A stretch of 20,339 nucleotides of DNA, from positions 1 to 20,339 of IMG/VR virus record IMGVR_UViG_3300032291_000037. One strand, written 5' to 3'. The notes below the pieces were generated by a model. That model ran no database searches, was not told the origin of the DNA, and saw only the letters and a program-made list of their open reading frames with translations. This stretch comes from a virus. The position numbers were made by a program, and so were the translations under genes. The first letter of the stretch is position 1, and each line of letters begins with the position of its first letter. Of this stretch, positions 5,130-12,174 are shown piece after piece.

Positions 5130-8100
5130 ATGGCATTCGTTGTAAAAGACCGCGTTAAAGTTACGACCACCACCACGGGCACAAGCGACTTCACCCTTGG
5201 GAGCGCTTCGCTTGGGTTCCAAAACTTCTCCGTTATTGGAGACGGTAACGTCACTTATTACGCCGCTGTGGATGCAATCACAGGCGACTGGGAGGTGGGC
5301 ATTGGCACGTACACCACGGCTGGCCCCACGCTTACACGGACAACGATTCTTGAGTCCAGCGCCGGGGGCAGTAAGGTCTCTTTCAGCGCAGGTTCCAAGG
5401 ATGTGTTTGTAACGTACCCAGCAGAGCGTGCGGTTTATTTGGATACGGCAGGGTCTGCTGTAACCGTTTTAGATATTGGCACGCTTGGTGTCAGCACTGC
5501 GAACATTACAACGGCAAACATTACGTCCGGCACGATTTCCACGGCTCCAACCAGCAACACAGATATTGTCAACAAGCAGTACGCTGACGCTATTGCATCC
5601 GGCATTCACTTCCACGAAGCTGTGGAGTTGGCAACTACCGCAGCGCTCCCAGCCAATACCTACAACAACGGGACATCCGGGGTAGGGGCAACGCTTACAG
5701 CAAACGCCAACGGCATTTTGTCTGTGGACTCAACGGTTACTGTTGTCGCAAACCGGGTGCTGGTCAAGAACGAAGCCACGCAAGCAAACAACGGTGTTTA
5801 CACAGTTACGCAGGTTGGCACCGCTGGAACGCCATACATACTGACTCGCGCTACTGACTTTGACACTGTTGGCACAGGGGTTGACCAGATTGACGAGGGC
5901 GACTTCTTCTTGGTAACCAGCGGCACGGCCAACGCCAATACTGCTTGGGTGCAGCAGACTGCGCCTCCGATAACAATTGGCACAACAGCGATTGTTTTCC
6001 AGCAGTTTTCCGCACCTATTACGTACACGGCTGGTACAGGGTTGAGCGAATCCCCAACCTACACATTTAACATAGCCAACACAGGTACACCGGGCACATA
6101 CGGCTCCGCCTCCAACGTCCCCGTGTTTGTCACCAACGCGCAAGGTCAGGTTACCAGCGTCACGAACACAGGCATTGCCATCGCATCTGGGGCGGTCTCT
6201 GGGCTGGCCGCATCGGCCACAACGGACACAACCAACGCATCCAACATCACCTCGGGTACTTTGCCCAGTGGGCGTATCTCGGGTTCCTACACCGGCCTCA
6301 CAGGCACAGGCGCACTGGCCGCAGGCTCGTTGGCTACGGGGTTCACCGCAGTCTCTGCCCCACTGGGTGGCACAGGCCAGACCTCCTATGCTGTGGGTGA
6401 CCTGATCTACGCAGACACCACTACGTCTCTGGCTAAACTGGCCGACGTGGCTGTTGGCAATGCTCTGATTTCCGGCGGTGTTGGCTCGGCCCCAAGCTAC
6501 GGCAAGATCGGTCTGGCAACTCATGTCAGCGGCACCCTGCCGGTAGCCAACGGCGGTACAGGCGTTACGTCTTCTACGGGCACAGGCTCTGTAGTTTTGA
6601 GTGACAGCCCAACTTTGGTTACCCCCGCTCTTGGTACTCCAGCATCCGGCGTGGTGACGAACTTGACAGGCACGGCCTCCATCAACATCAACGGCACTGT
6701 AGGGGCTACTACAGCGTCAACAGGCTCCTTTACGTCCCTCGCCTACAGCACCACGCTGACAGGCGGCACGGGCATCGTCAATCTTGGCAGCGGTCAGTTC
6801 TACAAAGACGCAAGCGGCAATGTGGGGATTGGGACAAGTAGCCCCGCAGCACTGCTTGATATCAACGGCTCATCAGGGTGGGCAGGAGGAACAACAGGAA
6901 ATGTTGCAAACATTAAAGGTGCTAACGCTACGGTAACCCAAGGTGGCAACCTAAGAGTTCTTGCGTCTACTGCGTTTGGTGCTGATATTGGTGGCTCTAT
7001 TGCGCTGGGTGGTCAGTACACAAGCGGATTTTATTTGGACTTTGCTCAAATTTCTGGGCGCAAAGAAAACGCTACTGACAATAACACAGCAGGATATCTA
7101 GCCTTTGCTACAAGAACAAATGGTGGCAATACTACAGAACGTATGCGTATCGACTCCAGTGGCAATGTGGGGATTGGGACGAGTAGTCCAAATGGTTTGC
7201 TTCATGTAAACGGAACTATTAACATTGGGTCGCAAACGCAAAACTCTACATCTACCGCCCTATTGGAAAATAGAGTTACTTCAGACCCATCTACTACGGC
7301 TAGAGCCGCCATTACTTTAGGTACAACAGCTGGCACATCAAGTAGTGATAGTTACATTGCATTTACAACTAATCAATATGGTGTAAGTCGTGCAGAGCGC
7401 ATGCGTATCGATCCCAGCGGTAATGTGGGGATTGGGACGAGCGCCCCCGTAACCAAACTGAATTTAATTGATGCCTTGTCTGGTGGGCAGTTATTGGTTG
7501 CGACCAATCAAACAGATGCAACAGAAAAATACGGCACATTTGGAACTCAGCACTACACAAATGCTGAAGAACCAGCGCTTGGTATGGCGGCTCAATCTAA
7601 TGCGACTGACAACATCATTTTGGTGGGTGGCGCACTTAGTGAGTTTAACGCAGCGACTCAAGTTCGTTTCTATACAGCGGCAAATAACACGACTGTCACT
7701 GGCACAGAGCGCATGCGTATCACCAGTGCTGGTGGCGTGTCGTTTGGTGCTACCGGGACTGCGTACGGAACATCAGGCCAAGTTTTGACTTCTGGGGGAA
7801 ATGTACCGCCTACTTGGACAACTCCCACATCCGCAGTTATCGGTACAACTACACAAGTTGCGTACAACAACGCCGGAACAATGGCTGGCTCTGCCAACCT
7901 GACCTTCAACGGCACCAACTTGACCTGCGGCGGAACCGTTACGGCCAACTCCGATGAGCGCTTGAAGACCAACTGGCGTGATCTGCCTGAGAACTTTGTT
8001 GAACGACTCGCGGATGTCAAACACGGCGTCTATGATCGGACAGACATTGAGGCAACGCAGGTCGGTGTTTCGGCGCAGTCGCTGCAAGCCTTGCTGGAAC

Positions 8101-8234
8101 AGGCTGTTTTGGCTGGTGAGGACGGCACTTTGTCCGTAGCTTACGGCAACGCCGCATTGGTGGCTTGTATTCAATTGGCCCAAAGAGTTGTCGCGTTGGA
8201 GCAAACCGTGGCAAAATTGACTAAAGGTATTTAA
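5130..8234 (+). CDS. Tail fibre protein with C-terminal S74 intramolecular chaperone (self-cleaving)
   Basis: A 1034-residue protein; AAGGA at 5119-5123 supports ATG 5130. Residues 1-110 (MAFVVKDRVKVTTTTTGTSDF ... WEVGIGTYTTAGPTLTRTT) are a tail-attachment N-terminus shared by many aquatic phage fibres. Residues about 158-290 form a beta domain (NRVLVKNEATQANNGVYTV). A long Thr/Ser/Gly-rich shaft follows with GGTG and SPTLVTPALGTP elements. NVGIGTS-x-P turns lie at residues 564, 679 and 765, two preceded by ERMRID. The C-terminus begins SDERLK at S941-K946 and ends with QRVVALEQTVAKL, a short coiled coil. This matches S74 chaperone domains, in which a Ser-Lys dyad cuts just before the Ser after trimer folding. 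The mature fibre would end at residue 940. The receptor is unknown. Confidence 0.93.
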   Translation: MAFVVKDRVKVTTTTTGTSDFTLGSASLGFQNFSVIGDGNVTYYAAVDAITGDWEVGIGTYTTAGPTLTRTTILESSAGGSKVSFSAGSKDVFVTYPAERAVYLDTAGSAVTVLDIGTLGVSTANITTANITSGTISTAPTSNTDIVNKQYADAIASGIHFHEAVELATTAALPANTYNNGTSGVGATLTANANGILSVDSTVTVVANRVLVKNEATQANNGVYTVTQVGTAGTPYILTRATDFDTVGTGVDQIDEGDFFLVTSGTANANTAWVQQTAPPITIGTTAIVFQQFSAPITYTAGTGLSESPTYTFNIANTGTPGTYGSASNVPVFVTNAQGQVTSVTNTGIAIASGAVSGLAASATTDTTNASNITSGTLPSGRISGSYTGLTGTGALAAGSLATGFTAVSAPLGGTGQTSYAVGDLIYADTTTSLAKLADVAVGNALISGGVGSAPSYGKIGLATHVSGTLPVANGGTGVTSSTGTGSVVLSDSPTLVTPALGTPASGVVTNLTGTASININGTVGATTASTGSFTSLAYSTTLTGGTGIVNLGSGQFYKDASGNVGIGTSSPAALLDINGSSGWAGGTTGNVANIKGANATVTQGGNLRVLASTAFGADIGGSIALGGQYTSGFYLDFAQISGRKENATDNNTAGYLAFATRTNGGNTTERMRIDSSGNVGIGTSSPNGLLHVNGTINIGSQTQNSTSTALLENRVTSDPSTTARAAITLGTTAGTSSSDSYIAFTTNQYGVSRAERMRIDPSGNVGIGTSAPVTKLNLIDALSGGQLLVATNQTDATEKYGTFGTQHYTNAEEPALGMAAQSNATDNIILVGGALSEFNAATQVRFYTAANNTTVTGTERMRITSAGGVSFGATGTAYGTSGQVLTSGGNVPPTWTTPTSAVIGTTTQVAYNNAGTMAGSANLTFNGTNLTCGGTVTANSDERLKTNWRDLPENFVERLADVKHGVYDRTDIEATQVGVSAQSLQALLEQAVLAGEDGTLSVAYGNAALVACIQLAQRVVALEQTVAKLTKGI
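6811..7445 (+). repeat. Three dispersed direct repeats in the fibre gene (NVGIGTS units)
   Basis: The sequence AATGTGGGGATTGGGAC occurs at 6819, 7164 and 7422. The second and third copies are each preceded by a near-identical GAGCGCATGCGTATC-like stretch (about 7137 and 7397), and this element recurs without the turn near 7707. Units are about 345 and 258 bases apart. Such repeats are typical of S74-type fibres and could support recombination between fibre modules. Confidence 0.75.
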
Positions 8235-8235
8235 C

Positions 8236-9075
8236 ATGGCAAGCACCTACTCACCCTCACTGCGGATTGAACTGATTGGCGCTGGCGAACAGGCCGGTAC
8301 GTGGAACACCACGACCAACACCAACCTCGGCACGATCATTGAGTCGTCTATTGCGGGGTATGTGTCGGTGTCCGTTACCTCGGCCAACCAAGCCTTCACT
8401 GCGCTGGACGGTGCGCCCGACCAAGCGCGAAACGCTGTCATTGCACTGACCACTACAACCACCGCCAACTTCGCCGTCTACGCTCCGCCGCAAGAGAAGA
8501 CTTACATCATCTACAACACCACCGCTTACACAGCGACAATCTACAACTCCACGGTGTTGGGCAACACAACCGCAGCAGGCACGGGGATTGCGGTAGTTGC
8601 GGGTAGTAAGGTATTGGTGTTTAGTGACGGAACTAATTTTTACAGTACAAGCGCAGCCGACCTGACCGGCGCAATCACTTCAGTTGGCACCGTCACTTCT
8701 CTCGGCTCGTTTACATCTGCTCAACTGCTAGGTGCGCTCACTGACGAAACAGGTACGGGCGCAGCGGTTTTTGCCACAAGCCCTACGCTGGTAACTCCTG
8801 CTTTGGGTACACCCTCGGCTTTGGTTGGTACAAACATTACTGGCACAGCGGCAGGTCTAAGCATCGGCGGTAACGCAGCAACGGCCACACTGGCAACCAA
8901 CGCAACGAACGCTACAACGGCAGCGGCAGCTACAACACTGGTTACGGCGGGGTTCTCAATCGTAGAGTCAGGCGGTAAGTTGTTGTTTAAGTACGGCGCA
9001 ACAACAATTGCGTCAATGGACGCTTCGGGTAACCTAATTGCGTTGGCGGATATTACCGCTGGCGGCACACCTTAA
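8236..9075 (+). CDS. Tail fibre-like protein lacking an S74 domain
   Basis: A 279-residue protein starting 2 bases after the fibre stop. Residues 1-40 (MASTYSPSLRIELIGAGEQAGTWN, then TNTNLGTIIESSIAGY) are a well-recognised N-terminal module of phage fibre proteins. A domain with APPQEKTYIIYNTT follows at about residues 84-97, then an Ala/Thr-rich shaft. Residues 182-193 (SPTLVTPALGTP) repeat a stretch of the upstream 1034-aa fibre (its residues 493-504). The C-terminus (GKLLFKYGATTIASMDASGNL) is a short beta tip seen at fibre ends. It has no SDxRLK motif, so it is not self-processed that way. It is probably a second fibre or fibre-tip subunit (inference). Confidence 0.85.
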   Translation: MASTYSPSLRIELIGAGEQAGTWNTTTNTNLGTIIESSIAGYVSVSVTSANQAFTALDGAPDQARNAVIALTTTTTANFAVYAPPQEKTYIIYNTTAYTATIYNSTVLGNTTAAGTGIAVVAGSKVLVFSDGTNFYSTSAADLTGAITSVGTVTSLGSFTSAQLLGALTDETGTGAAVFATSPTLVTPALGTPSALVGTNITGTAAGLSIGGNAATATLATNATNATTAAAATTLVTAGFSIVESGGKLLFKYGATTIASMDASGNLIALADITAGGTP

Positions 9076-9080
9076 AGGAG
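9075..9080 (+). promoter_or_regulatory. Strong ribosome binding site (AAGGAG)
   Basis: AAGGAG begins at the last base of the preceding TAA and sits 6 bases before ATG 9087. It is among the best ribosome binding sites in the window and fixes the start of the 125-aa fibre-tip protein. Confidence 0.75.
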
Positions 9081-9086
9081 ATATAG

Positions 9087-9464
9087 ATGGCAATCTTAAC
9101 ATCAGCAGGCATTACCTTCGGGGATTCCACCACGCAAACAACGGCGGCAACAGCGCCTACAACTGCAACTGTGTTAGCGGCAACAGCGGGAGCTACAGCG
9201 GGTGCAGTCGGTACTTATGCGTATTTAGGGGGTTCTGGCGGCACTACAGCCTTTGCTGCCGGGACAACTTATGCTGGAAGCGGTTTGGCTTATGCTGGTT
9301 TTGCAAGGAGTAATGCCTCTTTTGCCCAAACTTCTCAACACACAATAACAAGTGGTGGCGCTGGCGCAGGTGTTTCTGGTACTTGGCGAGCAATGGGTAG
9401 CAATAACTCAGTTATTTGTGGCGAAACCCCGCGCAACTCTACTTTATTTCTACGTACAGTTTAA
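9087..9464 (+). CDS. Short fibre-tip / receptor-binding-like protein
   Basis: A 125-residue protein with a strong AAGGAG site before ATG 9087. The N-terminus (ILTSAGITFGDSTTQTTAA) is a motif I know from C-terminal parts and small separate subunits of phage tail fibres. The middle is Gly/Ala/Thr-rich (GTYAYLGGSGGTTAFAAG). The C-terminus (VSGTWRAMGSNNSV ... NSTLFLRTV) matches a GTWR-x-MG ... LF-x-R ending common in aquatic phage fibre tips. It is probably a host-recognition subunit acting with the two upstream fibres. The host receptor cannot be predicted. Confidence 0.75.
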   Translation: MAILTSAGITFGDSTTQTTAATAPTTATVLAATAGATAGAVGTYAYLGGSGGTTAFAAGTTYAGSGLAYAGFARSNASFAQTSQHTITSGGAGAGVSGTWRAMGSNNSVICGETPRNSTLFLRTV

Positions 9465-9465
9465 A

Positions 9466-9470
9466 AAGGA
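9466..9470 (+). promoter_or_regulatory. Ribosome binding site (AAGGA) that sets the start at 9476
   Basis: AAGGA lies 5 bases before ATG 9476. The in-frame upstream ATG at 9416 lies inside the previous gene and would add 20 non-conserved-looking residues (MWRNPAQLYF...), so 9476 is preferred. Confidence 0.7.
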
Positions 9471-9475
9471 AAATT

Positions 9476-9733
9476 ATGCACGCAGCACTTACATCACTGA
9501 CAAACCCAGTTTGGTCAAACGCGGCGCACACCACAATTGACTGCTTGATTACAACATCACAATTTGGCGCTGAAGTCTTGCCATTTACTGCTGACCAAAA
9601 CGATGTTGAGGCGCATGGCCGCGCCATCTTTGCCGATATTGTTGCTGGTGCTTATGGCGCAATTGGTGAGTATGTTGCCCCGCCAGAGCCTGAAAATAAT
9701 CAGCCAACAACGACAGGCTCACAAACGCTATGA
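9476..9733 (+). CDS. Small tail-fibre-associated phage protein, 85 aa
   Basis: An 85-residue protein; AAGGA at 9466-9470 decides the start. It begins MHAALTSLTNPVWSNAAHTTIDCLI, continues with FGAEVLPFTADQNDVEAHGRAIFADI at about residues 30-55 and ends in an acidic Pro-rich tail. This layout (N-x-V-W-S-N ... L-P-F-T-A-x-x-x-D-x-E-x-x-G-R-x-I-F) is a short conserved protein placed next to fibres in many phages of this type. It may be a fibre-assembly or tail accessory protein, but I know of no demonstrated role. Its TGA overlaps the ATG of the next gene (ATGA), so the two are translationally coupled. Confidence 0.75.
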   Translation: MHAALTSLTNPVWSNAAHTTIDCLITTSQFGAEVLPFTADQNDVEAHGRAIFADIVAGAYGAIGEYVAPPEPENNQPTTTGSQTL

Positions 9734-10008
9734 TTCAAGTAGGGCCAATGCACATGGTCACCTATGACGGAGCAGTGATGAATGTTTACCACTGCAACAA
9801 AGGTCAAGGCTTGCCGCGCCACGAGCATATTTACGCTCACTTGACCATGTGTCACGCTGGTAGCTGCGTGGTTCGCAAAGAAGGCCGTGAGCTTGTGATG
9901 ACAAAAGACACACAGCCGGTGAACCTGACGGCAGCAGAGTGGCACGAAATTGAAGCGCTTGAGGATGGCACAGTATTTGTCAATGTATTTTCTGAAGGCA
10001 AGGTCTAA
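9730..10008 (+). CDS. Cupin-like small protein
   Basis: A 92-residue protein overlapping the preceding gene by 4 bases. The sequence G25-x-G-L-P-R-H31-E-H33-I-Y-A-H37 followed by CHAGSC fits cupin motif 1 (G-x5-H-x-H-x3-4-E-x6-G), with His37 where Glu is usual. Residues 68-87 (AAEWHEIEALEDGTVFVNVF) supply the motif 2 histidine, H72. Together they suggest a small single-domain beta barrel with metal ligands H31, H33, H37 and H72. Cupins bind metals and can be enzymes or plain binding proteins; the substrate is unknown. The gene lies between fibre and lysis genes, so it may be a virion tail accessory or act on the host (inference). Confidence 0.75.
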   Translation: MIQVGPMHMVTYDGAVMNVYHCNKGQGLPRHEHIYAHLTMCHAGSCVVRKEGRELVMTKDTQPVNLTAAEWHEIEALEDGTVFVNVFSEGKV

Positions 10009-10013
10009 CGTGC

Positions 10014-10172
10014 ATGGACGCTCTGCCGCCTCCACCCCCAGTGGCGCAAGCTCTCGCGCCCGTATTTGAGTGCGTGAGGTGGTCATGGTCATCTGACCGC
10101 AAAGAGGTCTGGTGCTTGAGGTGGAGGGAAAAAGGAAAACCTGAACCTAAGAAGGTAGCGGAAAGTGATTGA
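10014..10172 (+). CDS. Small proline-rich ORF, 52 aa
   Basis: ATG 10014 lies 5 bases after the cupin stop, and TGA 10170-10172 overlaps the GTG start of the next gene by 8 bases. The 52 residues start MDALPPPPPVAQALAPVFECVRW and continue with WSSDRKEVWCLRWREK to a Lys/Pro tail. It has two Cys (near residues 20 and 34) and five Trp, with no clear membrane segment. Without it there would be a 156-base gap in an otherwise gap-free operon, and its ends fit the coupling seen elsewhere, so I take it as real. Function unknown. Confidence 0.6.
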   Translation: MDALPPPPPVAQALAPVFECVRWSWSSDRKEVWCLRWREKGKPEPKKVAESD

Positions 10173-10635
10173 CCCCTTAACAGCGCTAGCAGGTATACAG
10201 GCAGCAGTTGCGCTTATTAAGAAGGTCAGCAAGACTGTTGACGATGTGTCCTCGCTCGGCCCTGTGTTGGGCAAGTACTTTGACGCCAAGTCCACGGCTA
10301 CCAAGGCGGTTGTTCAGGCCAAGAAGTCCAAATCATCAATGGGCACGGCCATCCAGATTGAAATGGCGTTGGATCAGGCCAAGCGCTTCGAGGATGAGTT
10401 GCAGCTTCTGTTTATGCAGTCCGGCAAGATAGACGTCTGGAACAAGATCAAGTCCAGAGCAGCAGCGTTGGATGTAGAGTCTGCACATGATGCGCGGCGG
10501 GAGCGTGAGGCAGCAACAAAGCGCAAGCAAGAGATTGACGAGGTTGTTGAGTTGACCTTGCTGGCGGTTATCTTTTTCAGCTTGGTCGGGGTGATCTTGT
10601 ATTTCACCATTGGCATCCTTGAGCAGCAAAGATGA
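10165..10635 (+). CDS. Phage membrane protein with C-terminal transmembrane helix (lysis-region)
   Basis: A 156-residue protein with start GTG 10165, which overlaps the preceding small ORF; no nearby ATG preserves the conserved N-terminus (MIDPLTALAGIQAAVALIKKV). Residues 20-125 are helical and charged (VDDVSSLGPVLGKYFDAKS; RREREAATKRKQEIDE). Residues about 130-152 form one hydrophobic helix (LTLLAVIFFSLVGVILYF). The soluble part probably faces the cytoplasm with a C-terminal anchor. The DPLTALAGIQAAVALIKK ... SLGPVLGKYFDAKS pattern recurs in aquatic phages just before holin genes as I recall. It may assist lysis or DNA entry; neither is shown. Confidence 0.75.
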   Translation: MIDPLTALAGIQAAVALIKKVSKTVDDVSSLGPVLGKYFDAKSTATKAVVQAKKSKSSMGTAIQIEMALDQAKRFEDELQLLFMQSGKIDVWNKIKSRAAALDVESAHDARREREAATKRKQEIDEVVELTLLAVIFFSLVGVILYFTIGILEQQR

Positions 10636-11240
10636 GCGACGAGCGTTTAAACCTAGTTGACAAGGTGCTGGCGTATGTCAGCAGCCCCTTCCGTCTCTTT
10701 GCAATGGTGCTCATGGCAGTCCTCACGTTTGCAGGCTACTTTGTATATACAAACCAAGAGTTGTTGATAGGGGCGTACAAGGAGTCCAAGAAGATTCCGT
10801 CCATTGCCGAAGACCGCGTAGAAGACGCAGCGGCGCACTTGTTTAAACAGTCGGGTGCTCAGGTAGTCGCAATCTTCAAAGTGAACTCGATGTTTGGCAC
10901 GCGCATTCTGCACCGGGCCTACGCCAAAGACGGCAGGGACAAAACAAACGACGGGCTGGACGTGGGTCTGTTTACACAGAACGCAGGCAACAACTCTGAT
11001 GTGGTCAAGCTCATGGCGAACGAGATTCCGTGCAGCGAGTACAAATCAGCGCAGTCGGAAATGGGCTTGTGGTACATCGCCAAGGGCGTTACCTACACGT
11101 GCCGTATCAGTGTCCCGCCGGAGCCGGGCAGGTTTGTTGGGCAGATCACAGTCGGATGGGCTACTCAGCCCGAGGACATGGACAACACCCGCGCCATGCT
11201 TCAAATCGCAGCAACCATGCTTTCAAGGAGTAAACAGTAA
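10632..11240 (+). CDS. Phage membrane-anchored protein with N-terminal transmembrane helix
   Basis: A 202-residue protein overlapping the previous stop by 4 bases (ATGA). Residues about 18-39 (SPFRLFAMVLMAVLTFAGYF) form one membrane helix after a short N-terminus. The remaining 160 residues are soluble and mixed alpha/beta (AAAHLFKQSGAQVVAIFKVNS; LWYIAKGVTYTCRISVPPEP). Two Cys occur (EIPCSEY, TYTCRIS). The soluble domain probably faces the periplasm if the helix is a signal anchor. The TAA overlaps the holin ATG (TAATG). Sitting directly before the holin and endolysin suggests a lysis accessory, but no lipobox is present, so it is not an obvious spanin. Function unknown. Confidence 0.75.
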   Translation: MSDERLNLVDKVLAYVSSPFRLFAMVLMAVLTFAGYFVYTNQELLIGAYKESKKIPSIAEDRVEDAAAHLFKQSGAQVVAIFKVNSMFGTRILHRAYAKDGRDKTNDGLDVGLFTQNAGNNSDVVKLMANEIPCSEYKSAQSEMGLWYIAKGVTYTCRISVPPEPGRFVGQITVGWATQPEDMDNTRAMLQIAATMLSRSKQ

Positions 11241-11737
11241 TGGATTGGCTTAAACAAATTGCGCCCACAATTGCCACGGCAATGGGCGGTCCACTGGCGG
11301 GGATGGCGGTCTCGGCTATCTCCAAGGCAATCGGCGTGGACCCAGACAAGGTAGGCGACCTGATCTCCAGCAACAAGCTGTCAGCCGAGCAAATTGCTCA
11401 AGTCAAAATGGCCGAAATCGAGTTGCAAAAACAAGCGCAGGAGCTTGGCCTCAACTTTGAAAAGCTGTCTGTAGAAGACAGGAAGTCTGCGCGTGACATG
11501 CAGGCCGCTACAAGATCAATCGTGCCACCTGCACTGGCTGCAATCATCACTGTTGGGTTCTTTGGCATTTTGGGCATGATGCTGTTCGGCAAGGTTGACG
11601 GCAGCAACCCAACGATCTTGATGATGCTGGGCAGTTTGTCCACCGCTTGGACGGGCATCATTGCTTACTACTTTGGCTCCTCTGCTGGCTCACAGGCCAA
11701 GACAGACCTTCTTTCTAAGGCTCCGGCAATCAAATGA
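11240..11737 (+). CDS. Holin, three-transmembrane type
   Basis: A 165-residue protein, ATG 11240 overlapping the previous stop by one base. The N-terminus (APTIATAMGGPLAGMAVSAIS, about residues 8-28) is amphipathic/hydrophobic. A charged helix follows (residues 49-92, EQIAQVKMAEIELQKQAQELG), then two strong membrane helices at about 95-117 and 124-146. This matches the 3-TM holin family (Pfam Holin_3TMs) described for gene-transfer-agent and phage release. It would form pores in the inner membrane at a set time and let the endolysin reach the cell wall. The next gene, an endolysin, overlaps by 4 bases (ATGA), a classic holin-endolysin pair. Confidence 0.88.
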   Translation: MDWLKQIAPTIATAMGGPLAGMAVSAISKAIGVDPDKVGDLISSNKLSAEQIAQVKMAEIELQKQAQELGLNFEKLSVEDRKSARDMQAATRSIVPPALAAIITVGFFGILGMMLFGKVDGSNPTILMMLGSLSTAWTGIIAYYFGSSAGSQAKTDLLSKAPAIK

Positions 11738-12156
11738 CACCACACTTCACCCTTGCGGAACTGACCGCTACCAGCCACCGTCAGTTTGACAACACGCCAA
11801 ACGAAGCCGAGACTGCCAACCTGCAACGACTTGCCGAGTTCTTGGAGCAAGTCAAAGAAGCGCTGGATGGCAAACCCATCATGGTCAACAGCGCCTTTCG
11901 GTCAAAACAAGTCAACGACAGCGTTGGCTCCAAAGACACCTCTCAGCATAGGATTGGGGCCGCTTGTGACTTCCGTGTTCCCGGAATGACTCCTGATGCT
12001 GTGGTACGCGCAGTTATTGCTGCGGGTTTACCCTTTGACCAAATCATCCGTGAGTTTGATGCTTGGACGCATATCAGTGTGACAAACACACCGGACGGAA
12101 CTCCGCGCAGGCAGGCGCTTATCATTGACAAAGCAGGCACTCGACCTTTTGCCTGA
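11734..12156 (+). CDS. Endolysin, M15-family zinc peptidase
   Basis: A 140-residue single-domain protein. It starts MTPHFTLAELTATSHR, the usual N-terminus of phage M15 peptidases. The zinc motif S-x-H-x-x-G-x-A-x-D is at residues 70-79 (SQHRIGAACD, ligands H72 and D79). The third ligand is H113 in AWTHIS, with D109 or E107 as the likely catalytic acid. NSAFRSKQVN at 52-61 is the substrate-side strand. Members (Pfam Peptidase_M15_3) cut peptide bonds in peptidoglycan. No signal peptide or wall-binding domain is present, so export depends on the holin encoded just upstream. Its normal size for a Gram-negative phage endolysin supports such a host. Confidence 0.92.
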   Translation: MTPHFTLAELTATSHRQFDNTPNEAETANLQRLAEFLEQVKEALDGKPIMVNSAFRSKQVNDSVGSKDTSQHRIGAACDFRVPGMTPDAVVRAVIAAGLPFDQIIREFDAWTHISVTNTPDGTPRRQALIIDKAGTRPFA

Positions 12157-12174
12157 TACGTGGGAAAATGAATT

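Noticed and set aside
5730-6524. 264-codon open frame on the minus strand opposite the fibre gene
   Set aside because: It lies wholly within the 1034-aa fibre CDS, has a Cys/Arg/Gly composition typical of the reverse of Thr/Ala/Gly-rich coding sequence, and has no recognisable protein pattern.
6811-7445. Repeats in the fibre gene considered as a CRISPR array or a variable repeat of a diversity-generating retroelement
   Set aside because: Repeats are in frame, encode NVGIGTS turns, have unequal wide spacing, and no reverse transcriptase, template repeat or cas gene is in the window.
9416-9475. Upstream ATG for the 85-aa fibre-associated gene
   Set aside because: It lies inside the previous gene and has no ribosome binding site, while ATG 9476 has AAGGA at good spacing.
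10894-11253. Out-of-frame plus-strand ORF considered as an embedded Rz1-type spanin
   Set aside because: No lipobox, no signal sequence and a Trp/Arg/Thr-rich translation typical of a shifted frame.
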